Positions 46,068 through 54,210 of a stretch of 64,000 nt of DNA are shown in pieces. The translations under genes were made by a program, and so were the position numbers. The notes under the pieces were generated by a model. That model saw nothing but the letters and a program-made list of their open reading frames with translations. It ran no database searches and was not told the DNA's origin. The stretch lies in the NCBI RefSeq assembly GCF_036030735.1, contig NZ_CP107928.1, positions 6,014,001 to 6,078,000 of the forward strand, given 5' to 3'. Within the stretch, counting starts at the first letter, position 1. Each line of letters begins with the position of its first letter. This DNA comes from Streptomyces sp. NBC_00425. GTDB lineage: Bacteria > Actinomycetota > Actinomycetes > Streptomycetales > Streptomycetaceae.

Positions 46068-47054
46068 CTACTCCCGGCCTGAGGACCGCAGCGCGGTCGC
46101 TATCGCCTCGCCGAGTGCCCTGCCGACCGGCGGAGGGGTGGCATGACCGATCTGTCGGTATCGGGCGGTCTTCTGTCCCGTGATCTGCCACTCCGGGGGG
46201 AACGCCTGGACGACCGCGGCTTGGTCCACCGTGATTTTCGGCATATGTGCCACGTCGTCGGAGCGGGGCCACATGTAGTCCGGTCCCGGCACCTCGTCGG
46301 CGAACGCGTTCCCGTTGATCCCCATCCGCGCCCAGGCACGCTTCGTGCCGGTCGGACCGACGTCGGCACCGCCCCGGTTGTCCGAACCACCGACGAGGGT
46401 CGGAGCCACGGTGCTCGCCTGATCCGCCCAGGCGTCGGCCTCCGCCCAGCCCCGGGCTGCCATGGACTTCCGCAGCGCCTCTCCGACCGGGACATGCGTG
46501 TCGACGGTCGGCCTCGGCGGGACGAAGCGGTCGAACCAGGGTTCCTTGAGCGCCACCAGGACGCCCTGCTCCCGGTCCTGGGGAACGCCGAAGTCCGCTG
46601 CGTTCAACACGAACCAACGCAAGCGGTAACCGAGGTGGGCGAGTTCCTCCGAGACGAACCGACGCACCTCCTCGTACGCGGGTGAGTGTACGAGCGCGGG
46701 CAGATTCTCCAGAAGCAGTGCGCGAGGCTGGATTCCGTGAACGAGGTACACCGCGGCCCGGAGGAGGTGCAGTTCGGGCTCACTGTCAGAACGTCCCACT
46801 GCGGCGGAGGATTTCACTCGCGGCAGACCGGCCGAGAGCAGGTCGACGTCGAGACTCTCCCGGTGCTCGTCCGGCACGAAGTCGATCAGATCTTCGCGGA
46901 CGACGTTCCAGTGCGGTCGGTTGGCCAGGAGCGTCTCACACGCCTGCTGCTTGTCGTCGAGGAGCAGCGTCGGCGTGAAGCCCGCACTCTCCAGACCCGA
47001 CGCCAACCCGCCCGCACCGGAGCAGACGTCCACGAAAGTCAGTCTGTCAGTCAA
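46068..47054 (-). CDS. C5-cytosine methyltransferase homologue lacking the catalytic Cys
   Basis: The product has 328 residues. Motif I is FVDVCSGAGG. In place of PCQ, motif IV reads AGLPRVKSS, with Arg79 at the Cys position. Motif VI keeps LLLENL (Glu116, spacing 37, as in M.HhaI), motif VIII is QDREQGV, and motif X is IGHATPPP. The domain is otherwise complete, so it probably binds AdoMet and DNA but cannot methylate. I chose the TTG at 47054, preceded by GAGGGGGAAAG; this overlaps vsr by 8 bases. It may be a targeting or regulatory partner of the neighbouring active Dcm. Confidence 0.85.
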   Translation of the reverse strand: MTDRLTFVDVCSGAGGLASGLESAGFTPTLLLDDKQQACETLLANRPHWNVVREDLIDFVPDEHRESLDVDLLSAGLPRVKSSAAVGRSDSEPELHLLRAAVYLVHGIQPRALLLENLPALVHSPAYEEVRRFVSEELAHLGYRLRWFVLNAADFGVPQDREQGVLVALKEPWFDRFVPPRPTVDTHVPVGEALRKSMAARGWAEADAWADQASTVAPTLVGGSDNRGGADVGPTGTKRAWARMGINGNAFADEVPGPDYMWPRSDDVAHMPKITVDQAAVVQAFPPEWQITGQKTARYRQIGHATPPPVGRALGEAIATALRSSGRE

Positions 47055-47556
47055 CCGTCTTTCCCCCTCGGCTCGTTCGCCGCCTATTCTCCCCTGCCTC
47101 CCGCGCGAGGGTGGCACTCTCCCGCATCTCGCGTCTCCTGCGGTCGACCGTGACGCGCACGGTCTGGGCGACCTCTTCCGGCTGTGTGTGCTCCCAGAAC
47201 CGCAACACCGTCCATCCCCGGGCGGTGAGGTGCTCGGTCGTCTCCTGGTCCCGCGCCATGTTCCGGTCCAGCTTGGTCCGCCACCACTCCGCGTTGGCCT
47301 TCGGCTGCGTGGCGTGCTGCGGGCAGCCGTGCCAGAAGCAGCCGTCGATGAGGACCGCCACCTTCGCGCGAGGGAAGGCCACATCGATCCGCCGTCGTGG
47401 CATGCCGGGGACGGGGTACTCCACGCGGTAGCGCATACCGGTCGAGTGAAGCAGCCGCCGCACGGCCAGCTCGACACCGGTGTCCTTGCTCGCCTGCCTG
47501 CTCATGCGGGCTGAGACGCCGGGAGAGGAAGGCGTCACGCTGTTCACTGTCGTCAT
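47047..47556 (-). CDS. vsr: Very short patch repair (Vsr) endonuclease family protein
   Basis: The 169-residue nuclease has RIDVAFPRAKVAVLIDGCFW with HGCPQH, and then NAEWWRTKLDRNMARD and WTVLRFWEHT. These match Vsr, with the catalytic Asp in RIDV and the His in FWHG. Classical Vsr nicks T:G mismatches from deaminated 5-methylcytosine, which fits a cytosine methylase next door, though in defence operons the fold may be used as a nuclease. The ATG at 47556 is the start of the leftward operon. Confidence 0.93.
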   Translation of the reverse strand: MTTVNSVTPSSPGVSARMSRQASKDTGVELAVRRLLHSTGMRYRVEYPVPGMPRRRIDVAFPRAKVAVLIDGCFWHGCPQHATQPKANAEWWRTKLDRNMARDQETTEHLTARGWTVLRFWEHTQPEEVAQTVRVTVDRRRREMRESATLAREAGENRRRTSRGGKTVD

Positions 47557-47668
47557 GCCTCACGAATGCATGTGGTCACGGTCGATGATCGCCACGGACA
47601 GGCCGGCGCCCGGTCGTTGCGTCTGGGCGTGTGGCCGCTGAAGTGCCCCGGATGCCGCAGCCCCGGTC

Positions 47669-48700
47669 TCAAGTCCCTGCAACTCCATGGCATGCCTCGT
47701 AGCTGTTCCCCGACCCGCACCAGCAAGCAGCCCCCCGCTCCGGCGGCCAGCCCACTGCCCTGCCCCGGGCTGCCAGGGTCGTCGCGTACTGGGGGAGCAG
47801 GTTCGTGTCCCCCGGTGACGAGGCTTCCGAGGCCGCGAAGGCCTCGTAGGAGGGGACTGTCCCGGTGACGATGCCGAGGTTGGCCGTGCCGGAGGCGGCG
47901 AGTTCGCGCAGGGACGCCTCTATCGTCGCCAGGTGCTCGTCGTGCGAGGGGTACTCGTCCGACAGCGTCGGGTACGCCCCCACCAGTTCCGCGAGCTCTC
48001 CCGTGGGCCAGTGCAGGACCGCCACCGGGAACGGGCGGGACAGCTCCTCCCGGTACGCGCCGAGCTCGGCGCGCAGGCGGGAGATCTCCGCCTGCAGTTC
48101 GGCCGGGTTGTCCGAGCCCAGCGACCAGACGCGCTTGGGGTCGTGCAGCTCGTCGAGGGGGACGGGGGAGGAGTGGAGGGTGTCGGCCAGCACGTCCCAG
48201 TCGTCGTGGGCGGCTCCCAGCATGCGGCGCACGCGGTGGCGGCCGAAGAGCAGGGGGTGCGAGGAGTGCGGCGGGGGTTCCGGGACGTCCGCCAGGAGCA
48301 GGGTGACGCCCTCGGTGAACGTCTTCTGCGCGGCCTCCAGCTCGTCGTGGGACTCCAGCGACTCCGCGACGATCACCCAGGGGGCCGGGTCGCGGGGGGC
48401 GGCGGCGCGGATGCCGTCGATGATCGCTCTGGCCTCGGCCTCGTGACCGTACTCCCACAGGTTGGAGGCCTTCAGGGCGCGGATCAGGTGGGGGCTGTCC
48501 AGGTTCTCCGGACCCTCCGAGGAGGACAGGAGCCGGTCGTACAGGGTCGTCGCGGCGGGGCGGTCGCCGGCCAGTTCCAGGTGGGCCGCGGCCTGCAGCA
48601 GCAGGGCTTCCGCGTCCTCGGGATACAGGCCGGCGGTCCGCTCCAGGCGTGCCGCTTCGGCGGTGTGGTCGACGTTCTCGGCAGGCGTGTCGGGGCGCAT
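47669..48700 (-). CDS. SEC-C motif protein with helical repeats
   Basis: The product has 343 residues. The N-terminal 150 residues look like TPR-type helices (AARLERTAGLYPEDAEALLL). The C terminus has ACWCGSGNSYEACHG, the SEC-C zinc motif (C-x-C-x8-C-H) known from SecA and from many stand-alone proteins. The start is ATG 48700. Its role is unknown. Confidence 0.85.
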   Translation of the reverse strand: MRPDTPAENVDHTAEAARLERTAGLYPEDAEALLLQAAAHLELAGDRPAATTLYDRLLSSSEGPENLDSPHLIRALKASNLWEYGHEAEARAIIDGIRAAAPRDPAPWVIVAESLESHDELEAAQKTFTEGVTLLLADVPEPPPHSSHPLLFGRHRVRRMLGAAHDDWDVLADTLHSSPVPLDELHDPKRVWSLGSDNPAELQAEISRLRAELGAYREELSRPFPVAVLHWPTGELAELVGAYPTLSDEYPSHDEHLATIEASLRELAASGTANLGIVTGTVPSYEAFAASEASSPGDTNLLPQYATTLAARGRAVGWPPERGAACWCGSGNSYEACHGVAGT

Positions 48701-48798
48701 GGGTGACACGGTAGCGCCGCCCGGCGACAAAGGAGAGATACCTGCAGGCCAGCGACCACATCGCCGCCCCGCCCACCCGGAAGCCGTGTCGGACGTCC

Positions 48799-50274
48799 CT
48801 AGATCGTCACCCCGTCCACCTGGAGGGTCTGCACCGCGCCCGCCGCGAACGGCACGCTGATCGACTTGCCGCTCAGGTGCGTGTCCGAGTGGGACGTGTA
48901 GAGGTCGCCGGAGCCGCCGGTCACCGTGTTCCAGCGCGGGACCAGGCCTCCCGATCCGCCGCTCACCGTGGTGAAGCGGGACAGGTCGAAGGTGAGCGTC
49001 TGGGCCGACGACGACGTGTTCGCCGCGACGATCACCAGGCGCTTCGCCGTCCTGTCGATGGCCGCCGCCGCGTAGCTCACGCCCGTGTCGAGGATGGTCA
49101 TGCCGGGCCGGATGTGACGGCTGAACTGGGCCATCACGTAGTACTTCGTGGTGACCGCGCCGGCCGCCAGCGTGTTCTCGTCGTAGCGGATCATCGCCCA
49201 GCCCGCCGACGGGTCCATGACCTGCCAGTAGACCCAGGCCGTCGGGTGCAGCCAGCGGAAGTCGTAGAGCAGGTTGCTCGCCATCGTGAGGCCGGTGCCG
49301 TCCTTGTCGCCGGTCTCGGAGTTCCACAGCGCTTTCTTGGCCGTCGTCACGACGTCCGTGTACAGCAGGTCGCGGCGGCCGCCGGAGCCCTGGTAGCCGT
49401 GCACGTTGACCCGGTTCACGTACCCCTTCGTCGTCGCGGAGAAGGAGTTCCAGGTGGTGCGGGCGAGGTCGTAGCTCGTCTCGTCCGAGGCCGAGATCTT
49501 CGTCGCCGTCAGGCCCCGCGAGTCCAACTCGCTGCGCATGTAGGGAAGGACGGCGGCCTGGACGGTCGCGTCCATGTGACAGCCCTCCTGCGTCCCGGTG
49601 GCCGTCCACCAGGACGAGGACGGTTCGTTGAACGGGTCGACCGTCGCGAAGTCCACGCCCCAGTTGTTCTTCGCGCGCAGGGCGACCGCCGCGAGGTGGG
49701 AGGCGTGCTGGCGGTAGTTCCAGGACTGGAGGTTGTTGCCGCCGCCCGCCGCGCCCGACGGGTTGTGGTTCAGACACATCCACCACATGGGGGAGTTGGC
49801 GAACAGTTCGGACGTCGCGCCGCGCGACACGGCCTTCTGCAGCATCGCGCGCTGGTTCGCGTCCGCCGTCCAGTCCCAGGCCGAGGACGTCGGGTCCTCG
49901 TTGTTCCAGTCCTGCCAGTAGCCCTCGATCTGCTTGAACCCGGGGATGTTGGCGGACACCGCCATCGACGCGCCGCCCACGGTGTTCCAACTGCACGCGC
50001 CCAGGTTGTAGCGGGCGATGTTGAGGCCGAGGCCGGGCAGGGTGCTGCCGTTGTAGGACACCGACTTGGTCGTGAAGAAGATGTCGGCGAAGTCGTCCCG
50101 GGCGCCGAAGACGTTCGCCCACCAGGCCAGGGAGGTGCCCCAACCCTCCCAGGTGCCGTACGTCGTCGACGGGTTGACGGCGATCGTGGCGTCGGCGCGG
50201 GCGGTGCCCGTCGCGAGGGTGCTTCCGAGGAGCGCGCCGCCCGTGGCCGCCAGCAGTGTTCTGCGTCGGATCAT
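48799..50274 (-). CDS. Secreted GH30-type glycosidase (endo-beta-1,6-galactanase-like)
   Basis: The 491-residue protein begins MIRRRTLLAATGGALLGSTL and ends its signal at TARA, a twin-arginine-like leader. It has YGTWEGWGTSLAWWAN, GLNIARYNLG, the acid/base DPFNEPSSSWW and the nucleophile ALWNSETGDKD, typical of GH30. The overall sequence best resembles GH30 subfamily 5 endo-beta-1,6-galactanases. It probably degrades arabinogalactan-type polymers outside the cell. The C-terminal beta domain completes the GH30 layout. Confidence 0.92.
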   Translation of the reverse strand: MIRRRTLLAATGGALLGSTLATGTARADATIAVNPSTTYGTWEGWGTSLAWWANVFGARDDFADIFFTTKSVSYNGSTLPGLGLNIARYNLGACSWNTVGGASMAVSANIPGFKQIEGYWQDWNNEDPTSSAWDWTADANQRAMLQKAVSRGATSELFANSPMWWMCLNHNPSGAAGGGNNLQSWNYRQHASHLAAVALRAKNNWGVDFATVDPFNEPSSSWWTATGTQEGCHMDATVQAAVLPYMRSELDSRGLTATKISASDETSYDLARTTWNSFSATTKGYVNRVNVHGYQGSGGRRDLLYTDVVTTAKKALWNSETGDKDGTGLTMASNLLYDFRWLHPTAWVYWQVMDPSAGWAMIRYDENTLAAGAVTTKYYVMAQFSRHIRPGMTILDTGVSYAAAAIDRTAKRLVIVAANTSSSAQTLTFDLSRFTTVSGGSGGLVPRWNTVTGGSGDLYTSHSDTHLSGKSISVPFAAGAVQTLQVDGVTI

Positions 50275-50603
50275 GACTTCTCCGCTTCATGACAGCGATC
50301 GACCGCCGGTCGTCCCCGCCGGCGTCGTCGGAGTGAGTCAGTGCGTCAGTGCGTGACTGCGGCAGTGCGTGACTGCGGCAGTGCGTGAATGCGTCAGAGC
50401 GTGAATGCGTGAATGCGTGAATGCGTGAATGCGTGACGAAGCATCGGGTGTGGCCCGTGGCGTTGTCGAGAGTTCTGACAGCCCTTTCTCGAACCTGTGG
50501 AGAAAGGGGCGGAGAGCGTTCGAGGCGACGAACGGACGGGGCGGGAACGGTCCGTGTATGTACGGGTCTGGAGACCTTGTCCCCCTCCCCCTATCGTGCC
50601 CGC
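50275..50603. repeat. Tandem short repeats between the glycosidase and the sortase
   Basis: Between 50335 and 50437 the sequence is made of short repeats: two copies of CAGTGCGTGACTGCGG, then at least five copies of GCGTGAAT with small variants. The rest, to 50603, has no clear gene. The array lies upstream of the sortase and the divergent glycosidase, so it may affect their promoters or simply be an expanded tract. Confidence 0.7.
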
Positions 50604-51464
50604 GTGCGGACTTCCCCCGGGCAGCGGACTCCCCTCGGCCGGCGCGTCGCCCCCGGCCGACGCGTCCCCGTGGTTCGGCACGGCACCCGGCGGCGGCGCG
50701 CCCGGTGCCGACGGGCGTTGTGGACCGGCGCCGAACTCCTCGTCACCGCCGGGGTGCTGGTCCTCCTCCTCGTCGTCCACCAGCTGTGGTGGACCAACCG
50801 GGAGGCGAGGGCCGGCGCCGAGCGCGGGGTGGCGGCCCTGGAGCGGCAGTGGGGGAGCGGTGCGGCGGACGATCCGCAGGGCGCCGCCGGTGACGGCGGC
50901 CCGGGCGCCGGCACCGCCGCCGGCGACCCGTCCGCCGGCGACGGAGGCGGCGTCGACGGCGGTACCGGCTCATCGGCGGGGAGCGACGCCGACAGCGGCG
51001 TCCCGCGCGCCTCCCAGGCCTACGCCGTCCTGCGCATCCCCCGGCTCGGCCTGCGGGTGCCGGTGGCCGAAGGCACCAGCAAGCGGAAGGTCCTCGACAA
51101 GGGGTACGCGGGTCACTACAGCGGCAGTCAACAGCCGGGGCAGCAGGGCAACTTCGCGGTCGCCGCGCACCGCAACACCCACGGTGAGCCCTTCCGGTAC
51201 CTCAACCGCCTGGGGAAGGGCGACAGGGTGGAGGTGGAGACCCGCGACGCCACCTACACCTACCTCGTCGACAAGGTCCTGCCGCAGACCTCACCCCGCG
51301 ACTCCGGCGTCATCGGGCCCGTGCCCCGCTCCCTCACGAAGCCCGGCCACGGCTACGGCGTCCCCGGCCGCTACCTCACCCTGACCACCTGCACGCCCGA
51401 GTACACCTCCCGGTACCGGCTGGTCGTGTGGGGCGTCCTGGTCGCCGCGCAGCCCCGCGGATAG
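50604..51464 (+). CDS. Class E sortase
   Basis: The 286-residue membrane-anchored transpeptidase has one membrane span (LLVTAGVLVLLLVVHQLWW), a flexible Gly/Asp/Ser-rich linker, then the catalytic core: His in VAAHRNTH, Cys in LTTCTPEYTS and the Arg following it (SRYRLVV). Class E sortases in Streptomyces recognise LAxTG. I chose the GTG at 50604; earlier GTGs would add residues of low complexity. A likely substrate is the LARTG protein at 59233. Confidence 0.9.
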   Translation: MRTSPGQRTPLGRRVAPGRRVPVVRHGTRRRRARCRRALWTGAELLVTAGVLVLLLVVHQLWWTNREARAGAERGVAALERQWGSGAADDPQGAAGDGGPGAGTAAGDPSAGDGGGVDGGTGSSAGSDADSGVPRASQAYAVLRIPRLGLRVPVAEGTSKRKVLDKGYAGHYSGSQQPGQQGNFAVAAHRNTHGEPFRYLNRLGKGDRVEVETRDATYTYLVDKVLPQTSPRDSGVIGPVPRSLTKPGHGYGVPGRYLTLTTCTPEYTSRYRLVVWGVLVAAQPRG

Positions 51465-52325
51465 GACGCCGTCGCGCCGACGCTCCCGGAGTTCGCGGCG
51501 CTCACGGAGTTCGCGGCGCTCCCGGCCCGCCCCGCAGATGACGAAGGTGACGCTGATCAACAGCGCCCACGAGACCCACTTGGAGAGGGCGACGGGCTCC
51601 CAGCCGTCGAGCTGGTACGGGTACGTCCAGGCGCCGAGGTAGGTGGCGATGTTCTCGGCGAGCCAGAGGAAGAAGCCGATCAGCGTGAAGGCGAGCGCCA
51701 GCGGCATCCGGTGCCGCAGCCCGCCGACCGTGAAGTGCGCCCATGTGCCCGCCGTGGCGGCCAGCAGCAGCGCGCCGAGCGGCAGCCGCAGGTCCGGCAG
51801 CCAGTGATGGGTCAGGAAGTTCACGTACAGGCCGACGGCGAGCACGGCGGTCGAGCGGGGCCGGTAGCGGGTCAGCGACAGGTCGAGCAGCCGCCAGGAC
51901 CGGCAGACGTAGCTGCCGACGGCCGCGTACATGAAGCCGCCGTACAACGGCACTCCGGCGATCTTGGTGAGGCCGGGTTCGGGGTAGCTCCACGAACCCA
52001 CCCGCACCTTCACCAGCTCGAAGGCGAGGCCCAGGACGTGGCAGACGGCCACCACCGCGACCTCCCGCCGGGACTCCCAGCCGAGGAGCCGGGCGGCCGC
52101 GGTGAGCAGCACGCCGTAGGCGAGGAGGAGGTCGTAGCGGGCCACCGGGAGGACCGGGAGCAGCCGGGAGACGGCCATGCCGCCGAGCAGCGCGACCGCG
52201 AAGGCGCAGCAGCGCGCCTGGACCCAGCCGAAGCGTGCCAGCTGGCCGGCGAACCTCCCGACGACGCCGGCCACCCTCTTGTGCATGTCGTGCATGTCGC
52301 GCATGTCGAGCAGGTGCATGGTCAT
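51291..52325 (-). CDS. DUF817 family membrane protein
   Basis: The product has 344 residues. It has about eight hydrophobic segments, and features such as AFELVKVRVGSWSYPEPGL and FFLWLAENIATYLGAWTYPY match DUF817. The last 60 residues are Arg/Gly-rich, not conserved-looking, and overlap the opposite-strand sortase by 174 bases. The start at 52325 is followed by several Met residues, so the exact start is uncertain. Confidence 0.85.
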   Translation of the reverse strand: MTMHLLDMRDMHDMHKRVAGVVGRFAGQLARFGWVQARCCAFAVALLGGMAVSRLLPVLPVARYDLLLAYGVLLTAAARLLGWESRREVAVVAVCHVLGLAFELVKVRVGSWSYPEPGLTKIAGVPLYGGFMYAAVGSYVCRSWRLLDLSLTRYRPRSTAVLAVGLYVNFLTHHWLPDLRLPLGALLLAATAGTWAHFTVGGLRHRMPLALAFTLIGFFLWLAENIATYLGAWTYPYQLDGWEPVALSKWVSWALLISVTFVICGAGRERRELRERRELRERRRDGVLSAGLRGDQDAPHDQPVPGGVLGRAGGQGEVAAGDAVAVAGLREGAGHGPDDAGVAG

Positions 52326-52387
52326 GTAGAGCCGCCGGGCGGGGCGTGCGGTTGCGGACCGCGTCGCGCAGTTCCCGTCCGAGGCCG

Positions 52388-52771
52388 CTACGCGCCCTCC
52401 TCGAGAGCCTCTCGGACGGCGGTCAGGACGGCGTCCGTGTCGGCGCCGAGGGCGCGGGCGGACGCGGTGAAGTCGCGGGCCAGCGTCGCCAGTTGCTCGG
52501 GATCGGGGCGGCCCGGACGGGGCCGGGGAGCGGCCACCCGGGAGCCGGCGCCGCGCCGGGTGCGGATCAGCTCGGCGGCCTCCAGTTCCCGGTAGGCGCG
52601 GGCCACCGTCCCCGGCGCCAGACCCAGGTCGGCGGCGAGCTGGCGCACGGTCGGCAGCCGCTCGCCCTCCGCCAGTCGGCCGGTGACGATCAGCGCGGCG
52701 AGCTGGGAGCGGATCTGGTCGTACGGGGGCACCTGGCTGGTGGTGTCGACGCGTACCGCGGGCTCACTCAT
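52388..52771 (-). CDS. GntR family regulator, YtrA type
   Basis: The 127-residue protein has a winged HTH (YDQIRSQLAALIVTGRLAEG and TVRQLAADLGLAPGTVARAY) and a short C-terminal helix pair, the YtrA subfamily pattern that controls membrane or ABC genes. Its ATG overlaps the stop of the upstream membrane-protein gene. Two palindromes of the CTTGTRTC type (53542-53605) are its likely binding sites. Confidence 0.93.
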   Translation of the reverse strand: MSEPAVRVDTTSQVPPYDQIRSQLAALIVTGRLAEGERLPTVRQLAADLGLAPGTVARAYRELEAAELIRTRRGAGSRVAAPRPRPGRPDPEQLATLARDFTASARALGADTDAVLTAVREALEEGA

Positions 52772-53522
52772 CGCCGACGGCCCGGGGCGCGACGACGGTG
52801 AACAGGCACCATCCCAGGGTGAACAGGGAGAGCAGTCCCAGGGGGTAGATCACCAGCGCGGTGACGTTGCCGAGCATGCCGGCGCAGGTCGTACGGGACA
52901 GCACCCGGCCGATCATGCCGAGGACGATCAACAGCTGGCTGGAGACCAGCAGCCCCCAGGCTCCGGTGATCGCCCAGCTGCGGTCGTGGCGCCGCAGGTT
53001 GTCGCCCGGGCGGTGTGCGATGCGGCGCAGCGCCCAGACGCAGGCGGCGGTGCCGAGGGCGAGGGCGGCGAGCGCCGGGGCGGCGTAGTGCAGGCCGGGC
53101 CAGGGGCCGAGGAGCCGGGGTCTGCCCGCGGCGCAGGTGACGGTGAGGGTACGGCCGGCCCGGCCGTGGGCGTCGGGGGAGGCCATGAGGGTCCCTGTCG
53201 TCAGCAGGACGGCGATCCAGGCCGCCTCGAAGACCAGCAGCGGCGCCATCCGGGGCGGGACGTGGTCCCGGACCCGGCGCGGGGCGAGGGCGGCGGTGCG
53301 GACCGCTTCGAGGGGCGCGGGGGTGAGGGAGTCGCCGAGCAGGACCCCGCCGACGGCGCACAGCCCGAACGCGGTGACCGCGCTGAGGAAGCGCATGGCG
53401 AGGTCGTCGCTGTCCATGGCCGCCAGCGGCTGGGCGACGACGACGCCCAGGGCCAGGCCGGCCCAGCGGGCGCAGAGGTCGGCGCGCGCCAGCAGCCGCT
53501 CGGGCGTGACGGTGTCGAGCAT
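52764..53522 (-). CDS. Membrane protein co-transcribed with a GntR regulator
   Basis: The 252-residue protein has four to six transmembrane segments (FLSAVTAFGLCAVGGVLLG; LLVFEAAWIAVLLTTGTLMA; LLIVLGMIGRVLSRTTC; LGLLSLFTLGWCLFTV). It is the first gene of a leftward unit and overlaps the GntR start by 8 bases, so the regulator probably controls this pair. The family is not recognised beyond a typical Streptomyces hypothetical. Confidence 0.82.
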   Translation of the reverse strand: MLDTVTPERLLARADLCARWAGLALGVVVAQPLAAMDSDDLAMRFLSAVTAFGLCAVGGVLLGDSLTPAPLEAVRTAALAPRRVRDHVPPRMAPLLVFEAAWIAVLLTTGTLMASPDAHGRAGRTLTVTCAAGRPRLLGPWPGLHYAAPALAALALGTAACVWALRRIAHRPGDNLRRHDRSWAITGAWGLLVSSQLLIVLGMIGRVLSRTTCAGMLGNVTALVIYPLGLLSLFTLGWCLFTVVAPRAVGDE

Positions 53523-53541
53523 GGCGGACCCCCGGTCGGTA

Positions 53542-53605
53542 CTTGTATCAAGTGGTGGGTACAAGATGCCGCGAGCCGAATCTTGTGTCAAACAACTGAT
53601 ACAAG
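53542..53605. promoter_or_regulatory. Two YtrA-type operator-like palindromes
   Basis: Site 1 (53542-53565) is CTTGTATC, 9 bases, GTACAAG. Site 2 (53582-53605) is CTTGTGTC, 8 bases, GATACAAG. Each is 24 bases long and their centres are 40 bases apart. The left arm CTTGTATC and right arm GATACAAG are inverted copies. They lie directly upstream of the leftward membrane protein and GntR genes. Confidence 0.7.
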
Positions 53606-53795
53606 TTGGCGGCTCAGGAACCGGTCCCGGCCCCGGTCCCGGTTCCGGCCTTGGTCCCGGTCCCGGTCTTGCCCGGCCTCGATCCGGCCTCGGCTCCGGG
53701 CTCCCGGTTCCGGCCCGGTTCCGGCCCGGCCTCGACCCGGCCCCGGAACCATCGCGGCGCCCCGGACGTCCTCCTGGGAGCAGGGAAGGAGAGGC
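53606..53795. repeat. GGTCCCGGTTCCGG-type low-complexity tract
   Basis: From about 53615 to 53750 the sequence repeats units such as CCCGGTCCCGGTTCCGG and GGCCCGG with small changes. It lies between the GntR operators and the DUF6412 gene. No gene is supported on either strand. Confidence 0.6.
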
Positions 53796-54113
53796 ATGCC
53801 GCACACCCGGTTCGACGCGCGTCGCGCCGTCATGCCCTTCCTGCTCCTCCTGGTCCTGGACGTCCTGCTCCTGGACTCCGGCAGTCTCACGGCCGCCGTC
53901 GCCCTCGCCGCGACCGCCGCCGCGTCCTCCGCGCTCACCGTCTGCACGGTCGTCGCCGCGCGCAGCGCACCCCGCGTGCCGCCCACCCGGGTGCGCACCG
54001 CGATCAGGGACCGGGCGCGGCGCACGGCCTTCCTGCCGCAACGCGATCCGGACGCGTCCGGCCGCCCCCGCCCCCGAGCGCCCGGTCACGCCCTTCCGGC
54101 GACCGCCGCGTAG
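53796..54113 (+). CDS. DUF6412 family small membrane protein
   Basis: The 105-residue protein starts at an ATG with GGAAGGAGAGGC before it. It has two membrane segments (MPFLLLLVLDVLLLDSGSL and AVALAATAAASSALTVCTVV) and a basic C terminus with TRVRTAIRDRARRTAFLPQR, matching DUF6412. It precedes the YidC-like gene by about 100 bases, a pairing often seen in Streptomyces. Confidence 0.78.
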   Translation: MPHTRFDARRAVMPFLLLLVLDVLLLDSGSLTAAVALAATAAASSALTVCTVVAARSAPRVPPTRVRTAIRDRARRTAFLPQRDPDASGRPRPRAPGHALPATAA

Positions 54114-54210
54114 GGCACGTCCGACGTCGTCCTCGTGACCCCGCGCGGGTCGTCATGCCGCCAACCCCGTTGTCCCCGGCACGACGAGACCCCCGGAGGG
54201 CTCCTCACCC

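Noticed and set aside
27902..47556. drmC (PLD), drmE, drmD, Z1 and AIPR genes expected in DISARM or MutL/Z1 systems
   Set aside because: I looked for their motifs in all frames of the island and found none.
16929..47668. Integrase, transposase or attachment repeats that would define the accessory segment as a mobile island
   Set aside because: None is visible, and both tRNA genes lie outside the accessory segment, so I do not call a mobile element.
50335..50437. Repeat tract as a CRISPR array
   Set aside because: Units are only 8-16 bases with no spacers and no cas genes nearby.
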